Positions 17,844 to 27,412 of a stretch of DNA of 64,000 nucleotides are shown here, in pieces; within the stretch, counting starts at the first letter, position 1; each line of letters opens with the position of its first letter. The stretch spans positions 3,658,001 through 3,722,000 of the forward strand of contig NZ_JAGS01000001.1 in the NCBI RefSeq assembly GCF_000526775.1, read 5' to 3'. Made by a program: the position numbers and the translations under genes. A model generated the notes under the pieces. It did no database searches, had not been told where the DNA came from, and was given only the letters and a program-made list of their open reading frames with translations. The stretch comes from Ruminococcus albus AD2013. GTDB taxonomy: Bacteria; Bacillota; Clostridia; Oscillospirales; Ruminococcaceae.

Positions 17844-20141
17844 ATGAAATATCCCCATATAAAGCAACATGATGAAAAAGATTGCGGCGCGGCCTGTCTT
17901 TGTATGATATCTGAATTTCATGGATTAAAGATTCCGATTGCAAAAGCAAGGTCGCTTATCAAAGTTGACAATATAGGAGCAAACGTATATGGATTGGTTG
18001 ATGGAGCCCAAAAGATAGGCTTGAATGGAGAAGGACTCGGAGGCAGTTTTGAAGAACTTAATGACGGTATAATATCAGGCGAAGTGAAATTTCCTTTTGT
18101 AGCGAGAATAATCAATGAATATGGATATGAACACTATGTTGTAGTCTGGAAAATCAAAAAGAATTCTTATTTGATCAGCGATCCTGGATGTCAAAGAAAA
18201 AGCACTGTAACGTTAGAATTGTTTAAACAATGTTGGCTCGGTCAAATCGTTACATTTGAAAAAACTGAAAAGTTTCATACAGGTAATGAAAGAAAAGGAT
18301 CGTTCAGAAAGTTCTTTAAATATATTATAAAACAAAAAAAGCTTGTTACCTGTGTATGTGTTTTATCTTTGATAATGTCAATAATAAACGTGACCGGTTC
18401 TTTTGTATTCAATTATGTTGTAAAAGAGTCACAACATACAGTTATAACCAAACAAATTGAAGATGAACGAAACGGTCAGGAATATGAAGCCGGTGTAATA
18501 TCTAACAAAGAGAATAGTGATCATTTATCCCAGGATATTCCTTCGGCAGATCGGAACCTTGTGGCTGATGGAAAGATCGATAGTCTTATATCCAAAATAA
18601 TGCCATCATTAAAATCAGTATGTATCACAGCGATTCTATTGTATATACTGAAAATGATACTTGATATTATTCGCGGTAAAGCCATGGCTAAAATGTCAAA
18701 ATATGTAGAATTTCCTCTTACAATGGAGTTCTACGATCATTTGATAGATCTTCCGGCAGGGTTTTATGGTAATAGAAATACCGGCGAGTATATGTCGCGA
18801 TTTAAAGATACTGCCTATATAAAATCAGCCATTAGTAACGCTACACTGACTATTATTTTAGACAGTATGATGGCAGTTGCATCAGGATTATTTCTCTGTT
18901 GGTTAAGTCCTAAGCTTTTTCTTATTACGTGTATTACTATCTTTGTTTACACAATAATTCTTCTGGCATTCAGAAAACCTTTATCCGACGTAAATTATAA
19001 AATGATGGAATCTGACAGTATCGTAACTTCGTATTTGAAAGAAACTATCGACGGTATAGAGACTATCAAATCATATAATTATATGATCCCTGTAAAGAAA
19101 AAGGTTAGAGCATTGTATGGTGAGCAATTGGATCATGGCGTAAGGGGAAATGTTATGGGAACTATACTCGGATCAATAATGACAATGGTATCATCTATAA
19201 GCATGGTATTACTTCTTTGGACGGGAGCAAATTTATGCATCAAAGGTCAACTGATGCTATCGGATCTGCTGGTATTTTATTATATGATGGGTTATTTTTT
19301 ACAGCCTGTTGGAAATCTTGTCAATCTACAGCCAACGATACAAACTGCTATGGTTGCAGCAGAAAGACTTAATGATATTCTGGATGCAGAAAAAGAAAAT
19401 AATGATAAACGTTCTCCACATAATCTGAAAGAAGATATCATTTTTGACAAAGTAGTTTTCAGCTATGGAAATCGTGAACCTGTTTTGAAAGAGTTATCAT
19501 TAACATGTAAAGCAGGGACGAAAACTGCACTTGTGGGTGAAAGCGGAAGCGGTAAAACTACTATTGCAAAGCTGTTAATGGCTTTTCATGAAGTCGAAAC
19601 CGGAGAGGTCACTATCGGAAATATACCGATCAATGATTATTCGCCCATAGAACTTAGGAAACATATTTCATACATTTCGCAAACAACATCATTATTTGCG
19701 GATACTATCATGAATAATATAAAAATAGGTAATCCGAATGCATCTGATGAAGATGTTGTGGATATATGCAAGAAATGTGGCATAGATTCTTTTGCTGAAA
19801 AACTGCCAATGGGTTATAACACCAAAATTGAAGAAAACGGAAAGAATCTCTCCGGCGGACAAAGACAAAGACTTGCAATTGCCAGAGCTTTGATAAGAAA
19901 ACCTGATATACTGATCATGGACGAAGCAACAAGTAATCTTGATACGATATCTGAAAAGATGATCCGAGATATAATTGACTCGTTACCCAAAGATATTACC
20001 ATTCTGATAATCGCACACAGACTTAAAACTGTAATGAATTGTGATAATATATGTGTTGTTAAAGATGGAAGGATTGTCGAAGAGGGTAAGCACGATCAAT
20101 TATTGGCACAAAATGGTTATTACTCGCAAATATGGGGTTGA
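17844..20141 (+). CDS. Peptidase-containing ABC transporter (C39, PCAT)
   Basis: The 765-residue exporter processes and secretes double-glycine peptides. The N-terminal C39 peptidase domain (residues 1-140) shows the catalytic triad in DEKDCGAACLCM (Cys14), EHYVVVW (His near 98) and LISDPG (Asp near 114). A six-helix ABC domain follows. An unusual hydrophilic stretch of ~60 residues (EDERNGQEYEAGVISNKE...) sits between the first and second helices and faces outside. The ATPase domain (about 525-765) has Walker A GESGSGKTT, signature LSGGQRQR, Walker B ILIMDEAT and the switch IIAHR. The gene follows the peptide gene by 168 bases. Confidence 0.93.
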   Translation: MKYPHIKQHDEKDCGAACLCMISEFHGLKIPIAKARSLIKVDNIGANVYGLVDGAQKIGLNGEGLGGSFEELNDGIISGEVKFPFVARIINEYGYEHYVVVWKIKKNSYLISDPGCQRKSTVTLELFKQCWLGQIVTFEKTEKFHTGNERKGSFRKFFKYIIKQKKLVTCVCVLSLIMSIINVTGSFVFNYVVKESQHTVITKQIEDERNGQEYEAGVISNKENSDHLSQDIPSADRNLVADGKIDSLISKIMPSLKSVCITAILLYILKMILDIIRGKAMAKMSKYVEFPLTMEFYDHLIDLPAGFYGNRNTGEYMSRFKDTAYIKSAISNATLTIILDSMMAVASGLFLCWLSPKLFLITCITIFVYTIILLAFRKPLSDVNYKMMESDSIVTSYLKETIDGIETIKSYNYMIPVKKKVRALYGEQLDHGVRGNVMGTILGSIMTMVSSISMVLLLWTGANLCIKGQLMLSDLLVFYYMMGYFLQPVGNLVNLQPTIQTAMVAAERLNDILDAEKENNDKRSPHNLKEDIIFDKVVFSYGNREPVLKELSLTCKAGTKTALVGESGSGKTTIAKLLMAFHEVETGEVTIGNIPINDYSPIELRKHISYISQTTSLFADTIMNNIKIGNPNASDEDVVDICKKCGIDSFAEKLPMGYNTKIEENGKNLSGGQRQRLAIARALIRKPDILIMDEATSNLDTISEKMIRDIIDSLPKDITILIIAHRLKTVMNCDNICVVKDGRIVEEGKHDQLLAQNGYYSQIWG

Positions 20142-20199
20142 ATAAATTGTCGTAACACTCAACTCTTATTTGGCAGACGAAAGGAAATGAAAGACCGAT

Positions 20200-21111
20200 A
20201 TGGAATATGTTTTGAAAGCTGAATCACTTGAAAAAAAATACAGAGGGTATACTGCTCTTGATGGCTTTATTATGAATGTACCTAAAGGCTCGATTTATGG
20301 ATTTGTGGGAAAAAACGGTGCAGGTAAAACTACGCTTATTCGTCTTATTTGTGGCTTGCAGAAGCCAACTTCGGGAAGTTTTGAAATATACGGAGTCAAG
20401 AATAATGACAAAAAGATACTGGAACAGCGTAAGCGCATAGGTGCTGTTGTGGAAACTCCTTCAATATACCCGGGACTTACTGCTTATGAAAACTTGAAAA
20501 TGCAGTATATGACTTTAGGTCTGTCAGACTACAAAAGTATACCTGATCTTCTGAAATTGGTCGGGCTTGAAAATACAGGCAAAAAAACAGCACGTAATTT
20601 CTCGCTTGGTATGAAACAACGACTAGGTATCGCTGTTGCTTTGTGTGGAGCTCCTGATATGCTGATACTGGACGAGCCAATAAACGGACTTGATCCTCAG
20701 GGGATCATTGAAATGAGAGAGTTGATAATCAAGCTTAATCGTGAGAAAGGGATAACTGTTCTCATATCTTCGCATATTCTCGACGAGCTTTCAAGACTTG
20801 CCACACACTATGGTTTTATTGATAATGGGAAACTTATCCGTGAAATGAGTGCTGAAGAACTTGAAAAAGAATGCCGCAGATCAACACATATAGAGGTAAC
20901 GGATTCATCCTGTCTTTCTTCTGTACTGGATAATATGGGCTTTGAATATAAGATCACAGACGAGCATAATGTTGATATATTTGGCAGGCCCAATATATCA
21001 CAGCTTACAAAAGCACTAATGCCATCAGGATGCGATATAATATCGGTTAATGAAAACGATGAGGATCTTGAAAGCTTTTTCATTTCGCTTATCGGAGGCA
21101 GCAAATCATGA
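20200..21111 (+). CDS. ABC transporter ATPase, immunity (LanF/BcrA) type
   Basis: The 303-residue ATPase has Walker A GKNGAGKTT, signature FSLGMKQRLG, Walker B MLILDEP with INGLDPQG after it, and SSHIL. The length and the C-terminal ~80-residue tail fit the BcrA/LanF group, whose members pump antimicrobial peptides out of the membrane and give self-immunity. It overlaps the next permease gene by four bases (ATGA), so the two are translationally coupled. It lies 58 bases after the exporter gene, in one operon. Confidence 0.9.
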   Translation: MEYVLKAESLEKKYRGYTALDGFIMNVPKGSIYGFVGKNGAGKTTLIRLICGLQKPTSGSFEIYGVKNNDKKILEQRKRIGAVVETPSIYPGLTAYENLKMQYMTLGLSDYKSIPDLLKLVGLENTGKKTARNFSLGMKQRLGIAVALCGAPDMLILDEPINGLDPQGIIEMRELIIKLNREKGITVLISSHILDELSRLATHYGFIDNGKLIREMSAEELEKECRRSTHIEVTDSSCLSSVLDNMGFEYKITDEHNVDIFGRPNISQLTKALMPSGCDIISVNENDEDLESFFISLIGGSKS

Positions 21112-21914
21112 TAAAGCTTATGAAAACAAATTTTTACAAGATGTTCCACAGCTGGTCATTTTGGTTGACTTTGCTTCTGATGCCGTTTATAAATATCATG
21201 ACAATGATTACAAAAAACGAGGAGTATTCAGGTAGGGTAAAAGAATCGATATATGACAAATGGTCTGTTATTCAATGCCCTGAAACATGTTTTACACATC
21301 TTTCTTCTTTTGTATTTATCGCAGTTTTGCTGATTGGTATGATTATAGGAGATGAATATTCATCGGGAGCTATACGTAACAAACTCGTGGCAGGTTATTC
21401 TCGTATACAATTGTATACGGGCTATCTGCTGACAAGTATTGTTGAATGTTTTTTAGTACATATTATCTGTACGGTAGTTTGTTATGGTATATGCTGTACT
21501 TTATATGGATATGACGGGTATTTTCTCACTTTCGTATCCATGTTGGTACGTTCACTTGCACCTGCTGCAGCACTTTGTGTATTAACATTGTTCTGTATTG
21601 TAGCCGCAGGAAATCGTATTATAGGTATGGTAGCTGCAATTTTGGGTGATTTGATAATATGTCTATGCTATTCTGCAAATTTAAGTGTATATGCCAGACT
21701 TGATGATAGTGAGATAAGTGAGTTCTCACATAAACTATACATTATTATAGACTCGCTTCTTCCATCATTTTACTGTGGATGGTTCGTTGATCCTGTTGAT
21801 AAGGCAATTGATTTGAGAACTGCTATCCAGCCTTCCTGCGGCTGGTGCATGATCACAATGGCATTTTTCTGTGTTATTGGTTATATTGTATTTGTAAAAA
21901 AGGATATGAAGTAA
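21108..21914 (+). CDS. ABC permease, immunity type (LanE/G-like)
   Basis: The 268-residue protein has about six hydrophobic segments. It starts MIKLMKTNFYKMFHSWSFW, the start signature of ABC-2 permeases of the bacitracin/lantibiotic immunity type ('KxxFYKxFxSxxFW'). A GDEYSSGAIRNKL motif near residue 83 is characteristic of the family. It partners the preceding ATPase. Together with the next gene it forms a two-permease unit, as in LanFEG. Confidence 0.85.
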   Translation: MIKLMKTNFYKMFHSWSFWLTLLLMPFINIMTMITKNEEYSGRVKESIYDKWSVIQCPETCFTHLSSFVFIAVLLIGMIIGDEYSSGAIRNKLVAGYSRIQLYTGYLLTSIVECFLVHIICTVVCYGICCTLYGYDGYFLTFVSMLVRSLAPAAALCVLTLFCIVAAGNRIIGMVAAILGDLIICLCYSANLSVYARLDDSEISEFSHKLYIIIDSLLPSFYCGWFVDPVDKAIDLRTAIQPSCGWCMITMAFFCVIGYIVFVKKDMK

Positions 21915-21935
21915 ACATCGGAGGGCTAAAATTAC

Positions 21936-22757
21936 ATGTCAAAATTATTAAAAGCAAATTTCTATAAGTTATTTCACAGCAAAGTTTATTGGATCTGCCT
22001 TTTGCTAATGTCTTTTTTTAACATCTATAATGCTGTTGCAAGTGATTCGTTGCTCGTATTGCATAAAGTTCACGGAAAAAACAGCGATTATTGGATGGGC
22101 TGGAGCTTTATGGAAATATCGACCTATTTAGCTCACTTATGGTATATTTCGTATATAATCATTGCAGTAACAATACTTTGCGTAGGCGATGATTATTCTT
22201 CGGGTGCATTGCGAAATAAAATTCTGGCAGGTCATTCAAGGTTTAAAATATTCCTAGGCTATTTTATTACATCTTATGTCGGGGCAATGCTGATACATAT
22301 TGCAAGCGAAGTTTTAGGTTTGAGCTACTGCCTCGTAAGGTTCGGACTGGAATTTTATCATATAACCTCAGAAAGTGTAAAAAGTTCCCTGGATCTGTGT
22401 ATACATCTAAACATTTCTGCAGTAGTTGCTATAGCTACATTTGTGGGTATCTCTCTTTTATGCATGATAGTAACAGCAAGAAGAGTACCTGCGCTTGCGA
22501 TTGCTTTGGGATTGAATATATTAGCAAGCCAGTATGTTGAAAACAAAATGTATAATGTTATCATGTATCACGGAAAAGATCTGCAGTCAGATAAAAAAGC
22601 ATTGATGTTATTATCAATAGATCCGAATGGTCTCATAAAATCAAATATGGTAGAGTGGAATAATTATCATACTGCCTGCATATTGTGTTGCCTGTTAACA
22701 TTATGCGCGGTTCTAACACTTGGGATAATAGTAATGAAAAACAGAGATCTGAAATAG
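21936..22757 (+). CDS. ABC permease, immunity type, paralogue of the preceding one
   Basis: The 273-residue protein repeats the plan of its neighbour: MSKLLKANFYKLFHSKVYW at the start and GDDYSSGALRNKI near residue 89, with six hydrophobic segments. GGAGG lies 11 bases upstream. The two permeases likely form a heterodimer with two copies of the ATPase. This is the last gene of the peptide operon; a terminator follows. Confidence 0.85.
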   Translation: MSKLLKANFYKLFHSKVYWICLLLMSFFNIYNAVASDSLLVLHKVHGKNSDYWMGWSFMEISTYLAHLWYISYIIIAVTILCVGDDYSSGALRNKILAGHSRFKIFLGYFITSYVGAMLIHIASEVLGLSYCLVRFGLEFYHITSESVKSSLDLCIHLNISAVVAIATFVGISLLCMIVTARRVPALAIALGLNILASQYVENKMYNVIMYHGKDLQSDKKALMLLSIDPNGLIKSNMVEWNNYHTACILCCLLTLCAVLTLGIIVMKNRDLK

Positions 22758-22784
22758 ATGAAAAACAATATGAAGTAAATAGTG

Positions 22785-22821
22785 AAAAGCAGCAGTATTC
22801 TTTTTGAATTCTGCTGCTTTT
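22785..22821 (+). terminator. Terminator of the peptide operon
   Basis: AAAAGCAGCAG pairs with CTGCTGCTTTT, extended by ATTC/GAAT around a T-rich loop, 28 bases after the last stop. Confidence 0.85.
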
Positions 22822-22866
22822 GTGATTTGCATTGTAAGCGCCAACCAAACCCAGCCCCTAAAGAGA

Positions 22867-22898
22867 AAAGCTGAGGCTTCCAATGAAACCTCGGCTTT
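22867..22898. terminator. Second hairpin
   Basis: AAAGCTGAGG pairs with CCTCGGCTTT (one G-U). It could stop leakage through the first terminator or transcription from the opposite side. The stretch 22900-23010 holds nothing else but short direct TTTAC repeats. Confidence 0.6.
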
Positions 22899-23011
22899 GA
22901 TCATTAGAGCCATCTACTTGTACTTTACTACCGGTTACTATACTTCTCTACCAACGGCTGTAACTCTACTTTACAGCCAATTACTTTACCTCACTGTAAG
23001 TTTGCTTACAG

Positions 23012-23224
23012 TATGATGGAAGTGCCATGCTCTAAGGCATTACCGATTTAAGCTGTGTTTCAGTTGGATCCGCCCCCCACTTGGGCAGGACGGTCAGCAG
23101 ATAGAGCATATACCCATAGACATCAAGCTCATTTCTTTTTGCTGTTTCGATGATGCTCATAACTGCTGCACTTGCAGCGGCTCCTTTTTCCGTGTCGCTA
23201 AAAAGGAAATTCTTTCGGTTGATG
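23012..23224 (-). pseudogene. IS66-family transposase, C-terminal remnant
   Basis: The minus strand reads INRKNFLFSDTEKGAAASA, then MSIIETAKRNELDVYGYMLY and LPKW. This is the conserved C-terminal region of IS66 transposases ('GRKNWLFSDTxxGAxASA...IETAKxNGL'). A TAG replaces the Trp of the usual LPW motif, and the catalytic core is absent. The break at 23224 coincides with the start of the duplicated BspA upstream region. Confidence 0.85.
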
Positions 23225-23566
23225 CCATCCCCATTATCATCCTTTTCTTCTTTTATCCCTTTGAGCTCATTCTCTCATCCACCTCATTATCCACAGACAC
23301 ATCATTTACCCTTTCCTTATTTCTCATCATTCAAAAAACAACTATATATAATTTTCACTTATGAATTTATATATACTTGCAATCTAAAATCATTCGCTTA
23401 TTATTTTTCCTGAATACTTCATTATATTTCCTAATAGTACATTTTCTTTTCATATACTCTGTTTATTTGACGGTTATCTTAGTTTCACTTTCCGTCAATA
23501 GTATAAACTAATAATATTTTCTAATATAAAAATTGACGAATGGTCAAGAAAAACGGAACGATATTA
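23225..23566. repeat. Upstream region of BspA gene 2, duplicate of 12.1-12.5 kb
   Basis: Almost the same sequence as 12097-12437, including the ACTATATATAAT palindrome at about 23341. The duplication joins the IS66 remnant abruptly at 23225. It holds no gene. Confidence 0.75.
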
Positions 23567-23595
23567 TTGACATTGATGGTTATGTGTGCTATCAT
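23567..23595 (+). promoter_or_regulatory. BspA gene 2 promoter
   Basis: TTGACA, 17-base spacer ending GTGTGC, TATCAT. Differs from the gene 1 promoter only in the spacer and one base of the -10 box. Confidence 0.75.
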
Positions 23596-23654
23596 ATCTT
23601 TGGAAAACATTGATATATTGCCGTTTCGGCACTAGAATTCAGGAGGACATAAAT

Positions 23655-25127
23655 ATGAAGTTAAAAAAAGTTTTAGCAGTAGTGATGTCACTTTGTATGG
23701 TGGCAGGAACTGTCAGCTATGGTGCGCCTGTTATAACACAGAGCATAACCGCACAGGCAGACGATTCAGCAACAAACGGTTTTTCATTTAACCAAACAAC
23801 AGGCAGGCTTACGCTTAGCGGTACTGTTGATGGTGCTACTTTGCGTAAATTTAACAATAAGTATGGCTATCGTGTTAAATCTGTCATAGCTGAAAAAGGT
23901 ACAGTTCTTCCTAAAGACAGCAGCCTTCTTTTTCGTAATTATACAAATTGTTCTTCTATCGATCTTTCAAATGCAGATACAAGCAATGTTACAAATATGA
24001 GCAGAATGTTCGATAACTGTTGCAAGCTTAAATCGCTCAATGTAAGTGGATTTGATACAAGTAAAGTTACATATATGGACGAGATGTTCTGTTACTGTAA
24101 AAGTTTGACATCGCTTGATGTAAGCGGATTTGATACAAGCGCAGTTACAGATATGAGAGATATGTTCGATGGCTGTAACGAATTGATATCACTTGATGTA
24201 AGCAAATTTGATACAAGCAGAGTTAAAGATATGAGTAGTATGTTTGGTGGCTGTTTCAAATTGACTTCAATTGATGTTACTGCATTTGATACAAGCATGG
24301 TTACAGATATGAACGGTATGTTCAGTTCCTGTAAAAGCTTGACATCGCTTGATGTAAGTGGATTTGATACGAGCAAAGTTACAAAGATGAGCGATATGTT
24401 TTCTTGGTGTCATAGCCTGACTGCACTTGATCTTAGCAATTTTGATACAAGTAAAGTTAAAGATATGTATCATATGTTTGGTGATTGTTTCAAACTAACC
24501 ACACTGGATTTAAGCTCTTTTGATACAAGCAATGTTAGAGATATCAGTTATATGTTTTATGGCTGCGGTGAATTGACATCACTTGACTTAAGTGGTTTTG
24601 ATACAAGCAAGGTTACAGAAAAGTCTGATTTGTCCAGTTCTAGTTGTATGTTCAGTTCTTGTAATAAACTGGAGTCCCTTACTCTTGGTGAGAATTTCAA
24701 AAATGTTCTCAAAAAAGCACAACTTCCCAACAGCAAAGTCTGGGTAAATATGAAAGCTCCTACAAGAATAGTAAGCGGTGACGAAAAATTTGCAGTTATC
24801 AAGAATAACGGGAAGAATACCTATATAACCTATACTCCCACCTATCCTACCAACATCAAAGTTGAATACAGCCAAGAATATAACCTGAAATCTCACCAGG
24901 TAAGATTCTCATGGAAAGAAGTTGAAGGCGCTGACAGATACGCTATAGCTGTATACCTTGCCGGAAAGTGGAAGGTTCAGGATAAGGGCATTACCGATAC
25001 TTCTTACACTACTCCCAAAAGCATGACCCCCGACACGACTTACAAAGTTGCTATCGCTGCCAGAGTTGACGGAAAATGGGATACTGCAAACGCTATAAAG
25101 AATGCTGTGACTGTCACCATAAAGTAA
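23655..25127 (+). CDS. BspA-type surface protein 2
   Basis: The 490-residue secreted protein has a signal peptide identical to that of protein 1 and the same AGGAGGACATAAAT leader. About nine DUF285 repeats are present; the last one is lengthened by a Ser-rich insertion (FDTSKVTEKSDLSSSS). The C-terminal CBM37-like module reads VRFSWKEVEGADRYAIAVYL ... WDTANAIKNAVTV. The near-identity of the first 45 residues and of the upstream DNA shows a recent duplication, after which the repeats diverged. Confidence 0.88.
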   Translation: MKLKKVLAVVMSLCMVAGTVSYGAPVITQSITAQADDSATNGFSFNQTTGRLTLSGTVDGATLRKFNNKYGYRVKSVIAEKGTVLPKDSSLLFRNYTNCSSIDLSNADTSNVTNMSRMFDNCCKLKSLNVSGFDTSKVTYMDEMFCYCKSLTSLDVSGFDTSAVTDMRDMFDGCNELISLDVSKFDTSRVKDMSSMFGGCFKLTSIDVTAFDTSMVTDMNGMFSSCKSLTSLDVSGFDTSKVTKMSDMFSWCHSLTALDLSNFDTSKVKDMYHMFGDCFKLTTLDLSSFDTSNVRDISYMFYGCGELTSLDLSGFDTSKVTEKSDLSSSSCMFSSCNKLESLTLGENFKNVLKKAQLPNSKVWVNMKAPTRIVSGDEKFAVIKNNGKNTYITYTPTYPTNIKVEYSQEYNLKSHQVRFSWKEVEGADRYAIAVYLAGKWKVQDKGITDTSYTTPKSMTPDTTYKVAIAARVDGKWDTANAIKNAVTVTIK

Positions 25128-25158
25128 TAGGTTTGCACCGGTAAAATATCACGAAAGC

Positions 25159-25199
25159 AAAACGGATAGACTGTCCATTTCGGACGGCTATCCGTTTTT
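25159..25199 (+). terminator. BspA-family terminator (copy at gene 2)
   Basis: AAAACGGATAG...CTATCCGTTTTT, with an inner TGTCC/GGAC. The same outer stem ends BspA gene 3 (27059), BspA gene 5 (52794) and the orphan site at 44320. Confidence 0.9.
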
Positions 25200-25322
25200 G
25201 TGTGCAACGATTTTTAATCAATGGTGATTATTACACGCCTTCACTTTCCGTCAATAGTATAAATTAATAATATTTCCTCTTATAGAAAATTGACGAATGG
25301 TCAAGAAAACGGATCGATATTA

Positions 25323-25351
25323 TTGACATTGATGGTTATGTGTGCTATCAT
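25323..25351 (+). promoter_or_regulatory. BspA gene 3 promoter
   Basis: TTGACA, 17-base spacer ending GTGTGC, TATCAT. Confidence 0.75.
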
Positions 25352-25410
25352 ATCTTGGGAAAATATTGATATATTGCCGTTTCGGCACTAGAATTCAGGA
25401 GGACATAAAT

Positions 25411-27027
25411 ATGAAGTTAAAAAAAGTTTTAGCAGTAGTGATGTCACTTTGTATGGTGGCAGGAACTGTCAGCTATGGCTCACCTGTTATAACACAGAGC
25501 ATAACCGCTCAGGCAGCAAATGTTGCACTTGTAACAGATTGCTATTCTTATAACGAAACAACCCGCGTGCTCACACTGAAAGGTGAGATCGACAGATCAA
25601 AATTTAATACTTTCAGCAATAGATATAAAGATAGTGTAAAAACTGTTATAGCCGAAAAGGGAGCGATCTTTCCTGAAAAAAGTGATTCATTATTCAGCTA
25701 CTATAAAAATTGTACATCTATGGACCTTTCAAAAGCTGATACAAGCAATGTTACAAATATGAGCAGAATGTTCCTTTGTTGTTCGTCTCTGACTTCGCTT
25801 GACATAAGTGGATTTGACACAAGCAAAGTAACAGATATGAGCTTGATGTTCTGGAATTGTGCAAAATTAACCTCACTTGATGTAAGCGGATTTGATACAA
25901 GCAATGTTACAAATATGAAGGAAATGTTCCATAACTGTTCAAGCCTGACTGCGCTCAATGTGACCGGATTTGATACGAGAAATATAACAAATATGGGTGG
26001 TTTGTTCTCCGGCTGTTCCAAACTTACTTCACTTGATGTTAGCAGATTTGATACGAGAAATATAACAGATATGAGTGGTTTGTTCTCCGGCTGTTCCAAG
26101 CTTACTTCGCTTGATGTAAGAGGATTTGATACTAGCCGTTCCACAAGTATGCGTGAAATGTTTTTGAATTGTTCCGGTCTGACCTCACTGGATGTAAGTG
26201 GATTTGATACAAGCAAGGTCACAGATATGTATTATATGTTCCGCGGTTGTTCGGGTCTTACATTACTTGATGTAAGCGGATTTGATACAAGCAATGTTCG
26301 TTATTTGAGCGGTATGTTCTTGGGGTGTTCCGGTCTTAGATCAATTGATGTAAGAGGATTTGATACAAAAAATACCATCACCATAGAGCATATGTTCAGT
26401 CGTTGTTCCGGGCTGACCTCGCTTGATCTTAGCGGATTTAATACAGCCAAAGTTCTGTATTTCGACGGTATCTTCCAAAACTGTTCAAATCTTACCACAC
26501 TTGATATAAGCGGATTTGACACAAGCAAGATCATACGTATGACTTATATGTTCAGCGAATGTAATAACCTTAAAAAGCTGACTCTCGGTAAGAATATCAA
26601 AAACATAGCAGAGGGCGCAGAGCTTCCCAACGGCGGCGGCTGGGCAAACGCTAAAGCCCCAAAGACAGTTGTCAGCGGTGACGGAGAGTATGCAGTTATC
26701 GAAAACGCAGGCAAAAACACCTACATACGTGCTAACGCAGGCAACTCCGCAAATCTTTCCTTAAACATCAAGGTAGAATACAGCAAACAGTACCACCAGA
26801 TAAGATTTACATGGGATGAGGTAAAAGGCACAGATGAGTACGCTGTAGCTGTATATCTTTCGGGCAAGTGGAAAGTTATTAAACGGTATATCACTAAAAC
26901 TTCCTACACCACACCCAAGAACCTTACCCCCGGCAGAACTTACAAAGTAGCTATTGCGGCTGAGGTAAACGGTGTGTGGAGAACTGATGAAGCTATCAAA
27001 AACGCTGTTACTGTTACTGTAAAGTGA
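25411..27027 (+). CDS. BspA-type surface protein 3
   Basis: The 538-residue secreted protein has the shared signal peptide (MKLKKVLAVVMSLCMVAG) and the AGGAGG leader. About 11 DUF285 repeats cover residues 115-400; two neighbours are nearly identical (FDTRNITNMGGLFSGCSKL and FDTRNITDMSGLFSGCSKL), which shows repeat expansion. The C-terminal CBM37-like module is more diverged (IRFTWDEVKGTDEYAVAVYL, WRTDEAIKNAVTV). It is transcribed separately from gene 2, with its own promoter and terminator. Confidence 0.88.
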   Translation: MKLKKVLAVVMSLCMVAGTVSYGSPVITQSITAQAANVALVTDCYSYNETTRVLTLKGEIDRSKFNTFSNRYKDSVKTVIAEKGAIFPEKSDSLFSYYKNCTSMDLSKADTSNVTNMSRMFLCCSSLTSLDISGFDTSKVTDMSLMFWNCAKLTSLDVSGFDTSNVTNMKEMFHNCSSLTALNVTGFDTRNITNMGGLFSGCSKLTSLDVSRFDTRNITDMSGLFSGCSKLTSLDVRGFDTSRSTSMREMFLNCSGLTSLDVSGFDTSKVTDMYYMFRGCSGLTLLDVSGFDTSNVRYLSGMFLGCSGLRSIDVRGFDTKNTITIEHMFSRCSGLTSLDLSGFNTAKVLYFDGIFQNCSNLTTLDISGFDTSKIIRMTYMFSECNNLKKLTLGKNIKNIAEGAELPNGGGWANAKAPKTVVSGDGEYAVIENAGKNTYIRANAGNSANLSLNIKVEYSKQYHQIRFTWDEVKGTDEYAVAVYLSGKWKVIKRYITKTSYTTPKNLTPGRTYKVAIAAEVNGVWRTDEAIKNAVTVTVK

Positions 27028-27058
27028 CAGGCTAGCACCAGTAAAATCTACAGAACAC

Positions 27059-27100
27059 AAAACGGATAGACCGTCCTTGTTGGGCGGATATCCGTTTTTT
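27059..27100 (+). terminator. BspA-family terminator (copy at gene 3)
   Basis: Same AAAACGGATA...TATCCGTTTTTT stem with inner CCGTCC/GGGCGG. Confidence 0.9.
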
Positions 27101-27257
27101 TACCGTCAAACTTCCATCACCTACCCCACCAATGTATCGGTATAGCAGGGTATAGGATAATTATACCATACTGCGGTCAAAAGGTTAATTGGCAGATTAT
27201 TATTGCTCACAACCCAATGTGACATTCTTGTCAAAAAATATGAAACCTGTGTGAAAA

Positions 27258-27300
27258 TTAGCACTCTCCCCTTGACAGTGCTAATCAAGAGTGCTATAAT
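27258..27300 (+). promoter_or_regulatory. CIRCE operator and promoter of hsp20
   Basis: TTAGCACTC, nine bases, CAGTGCTAA: the HrcA-binding CIRCE element with one change from consensus. Its right arm overlaps the -35 box TTGACA (27272), which with a 17-base spacer faces TATAAT (27295). HrcA binding would block RNA polymerase directly. Confidence 0.9.
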
Positions 27301-27412
27301 ATAGTCAGAACAAAGGAACAGAGAAGCACCAAAGGATCCGGGTGCTGAACCCTCCGTCCCCTTGCTCGAAGCAATGGAAACAATGTGACGAGTAAAAAAG
27401 GAGGACTGACCT

